NCBI RefSeq assembly: GCF_027244095.1
Contig: NC_069659.1
Location: 142,700,001-142,764,000, forward strand
Direction of reading: 5' to 3'
Length of the DNA: 64,000 nt
Source: Hemicordylus capensis
Lineage: Eukaryota > Chordata > Lepidosauria > Squamata > Cordylidae
Shown here: piece by piece, positions 57,441 to 64,000 of the stretch
Layout: each line of letters starts with the position of its first letter
Numbering within the stretch: the stretch's first letter is position 1
The notes under the pieces: generated by a model
Told to the model about the DNA's origin: nothing
The model's input: the letters and a program-made list of their open reading frames with translations, nothing else
The model's database searches: none
Program-made: the position numbers and the translations under genes

Positions 57441-58844
57441 CAGCTCACCTCATCAAAGATCTCAAAAACCACCTTCAAGCGACCAGCAACCACCCGATTC
57501 CTCCACTCACTCACTCACTGATTGGGCTATCTTCCCGCCTCGGCACAAGCCCCACCCCTGCTCCACCCCTATTGTCCACTGACGTTCCAGGAGCCTCGGA
57601 ATTTCTGGGGAGAGAAAAACTTTTACAGCGGAGAGAAAAACAAGCGTATTCTTTGGAGCCCTGCCTTCCTAGTCGCGGACTGGCACTCAAGCCTCCGCGG
57701 ACCGCTGCCGGTCCGCGGACCGGCTGTTGAGAAACCCTGGTCCAGACAAAGGCTTTCACATTGGCTAGTGGAGACCATTCACCTAGCCTACTCTGTTCAG
57801 AAAGTTCTGGTGCCTCAATCCATCAAAGCACATTCCACAAGAGCTTATGGTACAACTGTGGCATTTTTGTCTGGCATATCCTTCATAAGACTGCCACTTG
57901 GTCCTCTGAACAGCCTTTTGTGAAACATTATGCAATTGACCTACGTTTGGTTGCAGAGATGAACTTTGGGAGAGCTGTACTTAAGAGGATTTTACAATGA
58001 CTCAGTGCTCTCTCCACCTTTTGGAGCTAACTAGACACCCATTCTAATGGATTCAATGGATCATGAACCAGATAAACAGGTTGCTCACCTGTAACTGATG
58101 ATCTGGTAGTGATCCGTTGACATCCATTAGACCTTCCCTCCGCAGTTGAACTTACTTATGCACAGCAGAACTCACCTGTTCGTCGTCTTGTCTGACTGCT
58201 TTGGTGGTCTCCAAGGAACTGAGGTGCCTGTGTTGCCTCCCACCTTAAATAGCCACCTGGTCATGTGGGGCGGGGTACAGGTGCCGAAAAGGAGCTGTGG
58301 AACTCGACACCGAGAGGCTTCCACGGGTGCAGAACCCATTCTGATAGATGTCAACGGATCACTACCAGATCATCAGTTACAGGTGAGCAACCTGTTTTTC
58401 TTGCAACTGTACAATAGCCAAGGGCATTCAGAATCTCTGACTGACTCTGTCCCTGCCCCACTTCCTTTTCTCTTGTTGGGATAACACACTTTTCCCAGCA
58501 TGTTATCTTGTATGATCTTTCATCACTGTTGCAGGAGAAACATATATTTTTGAAAAAACAGCCCCTTGTCATACATGGCAGATTGTGTTTGAAGTTTAGG
58601 ATACTTTCAAAAAGCAGTTGTTAAGAGGATGTGAGAGAGCAGTGTCATTCAAAGAAAAATAGTCAAACCTTCCACTCAGGAGGCGCAAGCTTTTGGACAT
58701 GCCTATAGTAGCACTTTAAGTCCTGGCCAATCAAGAGAAATGTGTCAAAACCTGTTTACCTTGCTTTTGTAATGAAGCTTTTGCTTTGATTTTTTGTCCT
58801 CTTTATGTACAAAGCAATAAAGGGTTTAGTTGATTTCTTACATT

Positions 58845-59330
58845 TTCATCATGCTCTTCCTCTAGGAACCTCAAGGTAGCATATCTCTTCTCCTGCTCCC
58901 CATTTTATTTTTGGAACAAGCCTGTGAGGTAGATTAGGCTGGGTATTATCTAAAGGTAAAGTTGTGCTGTCGAGTTGATTTCGACTCCTGATGCCCACAG
59001 AGCCCTGTGGCTTTTTTTTGGGTAGAGTACAGGAGGCGTTTGCCATTGCCATCTCCCGTGCAGTATGAGATGATGCCTTTCAGCATCTTCCTATATTGCT
59101 TCTGCCCAATATAGGTGTTTCCCATAGTCTGGGAAACATAACAGCGGGGATTTGAACCAGCAACCTCTTGTTCCCTAAGCCAGTTATTTCCCCACTACGC
59201 CATTAGGTGGCCAGTGGGTATTATCTGCCTGGGCCAAAATTATCCAGCAACTTCATGGCAGAGCAGGGATTTGAAATGAACACTTGAATTTGAACTCTCT
59301 GGTCAAAGTCCAGCACTCTGTGAACTACCC
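58845..59330 (-). mobile_element. tRNA-headed SINE (L2-tail family), split by a younger SINE
   Basis: The left part (CATGCTCTTCCTCTAGGAAC ... CCTGTGAGGTAGATTAGGCT) and right part (GGCCAAAATTATCCAGCAAC, TTCATGGCAGAGCAGGGATT, TTGAACTCTCTGGTC) are the reversed SINE type of 33461, interrupted at its GGGTATTATCT site. Confidence 0.6.
58952..59215 (-). mobile_element. Sauria-type SINE nested in another SINE
   Basis: Near full-length: tail TAAAGGTAAAGTTGTGC at the left, body ATGCCTTTCAGCATCTTCCT, an insert TTTCCCATAGTCTGGGAAAC missing from other copies here, and tRNA-like head (GGGGATTTGAACCAGCAACC ... ACTACGCCATTAGGTGG). Exact 11-bp target duplication GGGTATTATCT (58941-58951 and 59216-59226). Confidence 0.85.
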
Positions 59331-59600
59331 GATACTGGCTGACTATTTAGTTGTTACTAAAAGCTTTGCTAGTAGTTTCAAAGGATTCACATTTTTGAAT
59401 GACTTGAAGAGATCTTAATAGCACGGCTTCTTCTGGATCCTCACGTCACTTAACAATAACTGCTGGACATCTTATTTATTAAAGCTGGAGTTCAGACTGG
59501 TGAAAGACCACTAGTGCTGCTGCTCCTGTTCATAATATGTTAATCTAACTATTCCATTGCACCAAGGGTAGGCTGACTTCAATCCTGCCTGGTCATTTAG

Positions 59601-59906
59601 GGAGGAGAGCTGATCTTGTGGAAGCAAGCATGACTTGTACCCTTAGCTAAGCAGGGTCCACCCTGGTTGCATTTGAATGGGAGACTACATGTGTGAGCAC
59701 TGTAAGATATTCTCCTTAGGGGATGGAGCTGCTCTGAGAAGAGCATCTAGGTTCCAAGTTCCCTCTCTGGCATCTCCAAGATAGGGCTGAGAGAGATTCC
59801 TGCCTGCAACCTTGGAGAAGCTGCTGCCAGTCTCTGTAGACAGTACTGAGCTGGATGGACCAATGGTCTGACCCAGTATATGGTAGCTTCCTATGTTGCT
59901 ATGTTT
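59601..59906 (+). mobile_element. 5S-rRNA-headed SINE
   Basis: Second copy of the family at 48391. Its 5S part is better kept: TTAGCTAAGCAGGGTCCACC, CTGGTTGCATTTGAATGGGA, GACTACATG. It ends TATGGTAGCTTCCTATGTTG. The two copies differ by scattered substitutions only, so each is a separate retroposition of one family. Confidence 0.78.
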
Positions 59907-60646
59907 TGGGGGGTTTAGTTTTGTGTTTTACCAGCATCCCATGATATATTGACATGTATTCAGTGATGCAAAACAGAAGTACTTACTCAAGATCTCTTAA
60001 CTATTGTGGCATACCAAATCTGTGTGGAATGATTCTGAGTTTGCACTCTTGATTGAGAACATAGGAAGTCCCTTGCTGAAACATTCCAAAATCTACCTAG
60101 ACTAGTGTTCTTTGCAAGAATCCCAGAAACCAGCAGGTGGGCCACAATCTAACCTTTGTCCACTCCTGGTTTACACTGTTAATCAGTGTTCTCTCTAATT
60201 TTTTTCATCTTTGTGCAAAATGAGTTTTGTTCTGAGTGGGAGTATCAAAGCAGTCTGTGCACATATTTTTTCAGAATAGGGCCTTCCTGATTCAACCTGA
60301 GTGGGATCTAAAATTAAATGAGCGGACATTAAAATACTTGTGAGCGCAGGCACGTGTGCACGCCTTAGGGAACACTGCTGTTAATCATGGTTGAAGGTCA
60401 ATACAGAATAGAGAAAGGGGTTTCCCCAGGATACAGCTTGTGGAAGGTGGAGATCTACTATCTCAATGTTGTTTTCAGTTGAGGGTAACTGTGCCTCCCC
60501 CTATCCTGTCTCCCTTCTTCGCTTACTTCAACAGGAGACTGGGGGTGGGTAGGAATATCGTGTGTCGCTTTTTTAAAACCACTGTTTTCATTATGTTGCA
60601 GAAGCTCTTCTGTTTTCCCATGTAACTGAATTTTATTTTTTTTTAG

Positions 60647-60785
60647 CTATAGAATATAGTGAGGACACCCTGAATGATGCGAAAAATGTCCTGCACACGA
60701 TTACTTCTTTTATGAGCAGTGCTACTGCCTACATGAAAGGGCACCTTCTCTGTGAAGCCATTAGAGAAGATGTACTCTGGGAAAG
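60647..60785 (+). CDS. CARS2: CARS2 coding exon 11 (last one in the window)
   Basis: A 139-bp exon (acceptor TTTTAG, donor GTGAGT) encodes IEYSEDTLNDAKNVLHTITS, FMSSATAYMKGHLLCEAIRE and DVLWE. It matches the human segment IDYSDSAML...ARAYMKGQL...REAMLWER of the helical anticodon-binding region. It ends after two bases of an Arg codon. No further exon was found before 64000, so the gene continues outside the window. Confidence 0.94.
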
Positions 60786-61162
60786 GTGAGTATTATGTCC
60801 ATTTTTTATAATATGTATGTGTGAGTATCCTGGTCTCAGCATGCAGAATAATAAAGTGGTGGAATCCTGTAATGGGACTCTACTGTTTCAGATTGTAAGT
60901 AGTCAGTGTGCCATTTCCGAATGCTCTGGTGTGTTAAAAATAAACAACCACCCTGCAAACATAACTAGCACATCAAGGAGAAAGCAGATAGGTTGAGCTA
61001 GAAACCAAATGCTAATTTTCAGCTTGCAGGGAATTTTTTTGATTTTACAAAGAGGAAAGTGTTCAAAAATACAGCATGTGTATTCTTCACCTGCCATCTG
61101 AAATGGTCCATTCATCTCTTCCATCTCATTCTCTTATTTGTGTAGATCAGGCGTATAACAGA

Positions 61163-61499
61163 TAGGGATGTTCATGAACCGGTTCGGAGGCCATTTTCCA
61201 GATCTCCGAACAGGTCTGGCCAGTTTGGTGGTGGCAGGGGTGTTACTTTTTTTTAGCAGGAGTGAGGGTGTTCTTCCACCCTGCATTGCCCCCACTGGCA
61301 TCGTGCTGAAAATCGCTGGCGTGGGGTGGCAGCGAACCCTCTTGCTGCCCCAGTCAGCGTCACTGCCACCCCGCACCAGCAATTTTCGGCACAGCACCAG
61401 TGGGGGAAACGTGGGGGGGGGAGCACCCTCCCTCCTGCTTAACGGTAAACCCCCTTGCTGCCGCCAAACCGGACATCTGCCAGTTCGTGCACATCCCTA
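61163..61499. mobile_element. hAT MITE, TAGGGATGT...ACATCCCTA (CARS2 intron 11)
   Basis: The exact 8-bp target duplication ATAACAGA (61155-61162 and 61500-61507) fixes both ends. The ends TAGGGATGTTCATGAACCGG and CAGTTCGTGCACATCCCTA are inverted partners. The interior has GGTTCGGAGGCCATTTTCCA, close to the MITE at 30052, and inverted AGCGAACCCTCTTGCTGCC/GGGGGCAATGCAGGG-type segments. Non-coding. Confidence 0.88.
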
Positions 61500-62190
61500 A
61501 TAACAGATATGTTACAATGAACGTGTCCATCAGCATGTGAATGCTGACAATCCCAGATGACTTTTGTGAATGTATATGTTGCTTACATATCCTAACATTT
61601 CAGCCATGGTAATACAGCTATAAACATCGCTTGTATTCCGACTAAAGCTCCAGAGTAAAACGTTATCACTATATAGCAACTAGTTGTCTTTGTAATGTTG
61701 GCATGATGTGGATGTATGAAGTCTTGATATGTATGTCGTTCAAAAGGAATACAGTTGCATATATTACACAGCAAGGAAGCTTGGAATTGCCACAGAGTGG
61801 ATGCTCATCTGCCAGTCCTGGCTTGCGCTTCCTCTCTCAGGTGTACCTGTATGATGCAACATGTTTCCAAACATTGTATTCATCATTTACACACTATTCA
61901 TTTTTAGCTGTTCATTTAACAAAGTTCAGGTATATACCTAAATACATAGTGTGAGTATGAAGCAACTTTTGTATTGCATCAGGATACATGAGGCAAGTGA
62001 AGCTGCTTTCTCATTCTTTCCTGCCTTAACTGGAGTTGACCTTTGATTAAAGAAATATTAATTGATGAACAGAATGAGTTTTAATTTTTATGAAACTTGC
62101 ATAAACTTGTATATGAATAAAACAGTAATATGGAAGAAAAACCCTTTCTTTTCTTTGTTTTAGATGATGCATGCATGCGTCACTGCAGGC

Positions 62191-62520
62191 TAGGGATGTG
62201 CCTGAACTGGTTCGACACCTCAGAGAAGCGCCAAACTGGCTCGGGTGCCTGCATCTGAACTGGTTTGGCGTTGCAGGGATTGGTTGCTTTAAAAACCAGG
62301 TAAGCAGGTCCTTACCTATTCCTCCACCCACTGCTTTTCCAGGTGCAGCGCTGCAGCAGCGCACGGCCTCTTGGAACGTGAGCGCCATGCCGGAAAATAA
62401 GTGGGCCAGTGGAGGAGCAGGTAAGGACCTGCTTACCTGGTTTTAAAAGGAACTGATCCCCGCCCCGCCTGCAGCTGCCAGAGCCGGTTCAGCAACTTCT
62501 CTACTGCAGGTAGGGAGAGA
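62191..62520. mobile_element. hAT MITE, TAGGGATGTGCC left end, right end unclear
   Basis: The left terminus is TAGGGATGTGCCTGAACTGG. The interior has a GC-rich foldback (AAAAACCAGGTAAGCAGGTC paired with GACCTGCTTACCTGGTTTTA). ACTGCAGG occurs just before the left end and at about 62503-62510, which may mark the right limit, but the CATCCCTA terminus is not there. Confidence 0.5.
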
Positions 62521-62889
62521 GGTTCCCTCCTGTGAGAGAAAAGGAGGATTGTCTCTTCTAACGTCTATGGATTTGTACATTGCTTACTTTAATCAGGCAG
62601 CTGATTTTTTAAAAAGTCAGAACCACTTTTTAATGGACCATGAGATTTTATCTTAAAATGTGTGGATAAAGTTAGCATACAAATGTATTACATTTGTATG
62701 CTACCTTTCTTCCATTGTGCAACTTAAGGTACAATGTACCTTAAGGTAACAATGTACTCCATTGTGTACATGGAGTTTCTAGATAGTCATCCATCCAAGA
62801 ACTTTGCTTAGTTTCAGCAGAGTAGTTGTTTCAGCAGAGTAGTTGTGATGCACATTGGGACGGAAACCCCCAACTTCAAGTACCGTATA

Positions 62890-63725
62890 TGCTGATTGGG
62901 ATCTGAGCTGTTGGTGACGGACCAGGAGAGGGATCTTGGTGGACAGCTCATTGAAAGTGTCGACTCAGTGTGCGGCAGCTGTGAAAAAGGCCAATTCCAT
63001 GCTAGGGATCATTAGGAAGGGGACTGAAAATAAAACTGCTAATGTTATGATGCCCTTATACAAAACTATGGTGCAGCCACACTTGGAGTACTGCATACAG
63101 TTCTGGTCACCACATCTTAAAAAGGGCATTGTAGAACTGGAAAAGGTGCAGAAGAGGGCAACCAAGATGATCAAGGGCCTAGAGCACCTTCCTTATGAGG
63201 CAAGACTACAACACCTGGGGCTTTTTAGTTAAGAAAAAAGACGACTGCGGGGAGACATGATAGAGGTCTATAAAATCATGCATGGTGTGGAGAAAGTGGA
63301 GAGAGAGAAATTGTTTTCTCTCTCACACAACACTAGAACCAGGGGTCACTCCATGAAATTGATTGCCAGGAGGTCTAGGACCTACAAACGGAAGTATTGT
63401 TTCACACAGCGCGTGATTCACTTGTGGAACTCTCTGCCACAGGAAGTGGTGACGGCCAACAACCTGCATGGCTTTAAGAGGGGTTTTGATAACTTCATGG
63501 AGGAGAGGTCTATCAATGGCTACTAGTTGGAGGGCTACAGGCCACCTCCAGCCTCAAAGGCAGGATGCCTCTGAGTACCAGTTGTGGGGGAGTAACAGCA
63601 GGAGAGAGGGCATGCCCTCAACTCCTGCCTGTGGCTTCCAGTGGCATCTGGTGGGCCACTGTGCGAAACAGGGTGCTGGACTAGATGGGCCTTGGGCCTG
63701 ATCCAGCAGGGCTGTTCTTATGTAT
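62890..63725 (+). mobile_element. CR1-type LINE 3' part
   Basis: The plus strand reads QCAAAVKKANSMLGIIRKGT, YKTMVQPHLEYCIQFWSPHL, KVQKRATKMIKGLEHLPYEA, LQHLGLFS, then in the next frame RGDMIEVYKIMHGVEKVERE, HNTRTRGHSMKLIARRSRTY, TQRVIHLWNSLPQEVVTANN and GFKRGFDNFMEERSING. The 3' end follows (GTGGGCCACTGTGCGAAACA, CTGGACTAGATGGGCCTTGG, CAGGGCTGTTCTTATGT). Only one stop interrupts the first block, so this copy is rather young. It is 5'-truncated. Confidence 0.85.
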
Positions 63726-64000
63726 TATGCAACCTCAGACCATGCTCTGGAACTGTTTTCAACCTGTTAACCTAACTGGTTAAATGACTGAAAGTTCCAG
63801 CCCTATTTTTAATCTGTTCTGTTATCCCGATAAATCTTGGTAGAGTAGTTACTTGAATTGTCCTGTCTTTGTTATATGGATACGACACTTTCAACAAAGT
63901 TTCCAAACCAGTTTACATAGGCAGTGATTAACTAATTAAAATAATCAACATACCCTGTTCTGTTCTCTGCACCCCACCACACACTCTTTTTAGAATTTTT
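63726..64000 (+). other. CARS2 intron 11 to window edge
   Basis: No exon was recognised. TTATATGGATACGACACTTT then CAACAAAGTTTCCAAACCAG at 63873-63912 resembles the start of repeat family A. The next CARS2 exon should lie beyond the window. Confidence 0.4.

Larger units (their letters stand above)
54735..57739. mobile_element. 3-kb insertion with host-gene fragments, hAT-like right end
   Basis: It is inserted in the DIRS recombinase region and flanked exactly by the 8-bp duplication GTCCAGAC (54727-54734 and 57740-57747), the duplication length of hAT elements. The right end GGTCCGCGGACC ... GTTGAGAAACCCTG is the inverted form of a hAT start (CAGGGTTTCTCAAC). The left end (TCAAGGACCGCTAAATC) does not mirror it. 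Instead there is a two-unit ~31-bp direct repeat (TCAAGGAC at 54735 and 54768). Contents: AT-rich unknown sequence, a CRLF3 fragment, a SAT1 fragment, more unknown sequence, a GC-rich palindrome and a ~96-bp tandem repeat. No transposase was found. Confidence 0.65.
50904..58399 (+). mobile_element. DIRS-type tyrosine-recombinase retroelement, broken (fossil)
   Basis: It lies in CARS2 intron 10, same strand as the gene. Parts in order: left inverted terminal repeat (about 50904-51050), a Ser/Thr-rich gag-like region (about 51300-52390), reverse transcriptase and RNase H (about 52640-53450), tyrosine recombinase (about 53900-54735 and 57740-58000), an internal complementary region (58037-58131) and the right inverted repeat (about 58190-58399). 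The complementary region holds the complement of the left end (33 nt, exact) followed by the complement of the right end, which is the DIRS hallmark. It is broken, with several breaks, and carries a SINE and a 3-kb insertion. The visible divergence between its terminal repeats suggests moderate age. Confidence 0.88.

Noticed and set aside
1-64000. CRISPR arrays, bacterial operons or riboswitches
   Set aside because: Intron-exon genes and vertebrate repeats throughout; the tandem array at 57201 has no unique spacers.

Overview
This is vertebrate genomic DNA, most likely from a squamate reptile (lizard or relative). Two single-copy genes can be read exon by exon with correct splice signals and reading phase. 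The rest is a dense mix of repeats typical of squamates: CR1 and L2-type LINEs, tRNA-headed SINEs, a 5S-rRNA-headed SINE, hAT and Tc1 DNA transposons, a Helitron and a DIRS-type element. No species is claimed.

Genes. ING1 lies on the minus strand (coding exons 8696-7993 and 12375-12240) and encodes a 279-residue PHD-finger protein. CARS2, the mitochondrial cysteinyl-tRNA synthetase, lies on the plus strand. Eleven coding exons run from 22029 to 60785, every junction is GT/AG and in phase, and the last part (about 150 residues, judged from human CARS2) lies beyond the right edge. The two genes are head to head, as I recall for human chromosome 13q34. The roughly 9.6 kb between their start codons is CpG-rich near ING1. 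A promoter-like block sits inside the ING1 intron (10395-10960: five CCAAT boxes, a GC box and a TATA box).

Layout. 1-5450: repeats, including a foldback, an almost intact Tc1/mariner element with 202-bp inverted repeats, and a CR1 LINE holding a SINE. 5450-7990: mostly unique sequence downstream of ING1, probably including its 3' UTR. 7990-15500: ING1 and its CpG-rich promoter domain. 15500-21500: LINE/SINE/MITE-rich spacer, including a repeat with a hammerhead-ribozyme-like core. 21500-22321: CARS2 promoter and first exon. 22322-64000: CARS2 introns, which hold most of the nested elements.

Most interesting region. CARS2 intron 10 (50459-60646) carries a broken DIRS-type tyrosine-recombinase retroelement (50904-58399) whose inverted ends and internal complementary region are still readable. 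It is split by a 3,005-bp insertion (54735-57739) flanked by the 8-bp duplication GTCCAGAC. The insertion's right end looks like a hAT terminus. It carries two fragments of unrelated host genes, SAT1 (minus) and CRLF3 (plus), abutting tail to tail with no spacer, plus a GC-rich palindrome and a ~96-bp tandem array. This resembles a gene-fragment-carrying (Pack-type) DNA transposon. That is an inference: the left end does not match the right end.

The window also records nested insertion history: SINE in hAT MITE, MITE in L2, SINE and MITE in one LINE with 13-bp target duplications, and a 141-bp SINE-LINE chimera pasted as filler into another SINE.
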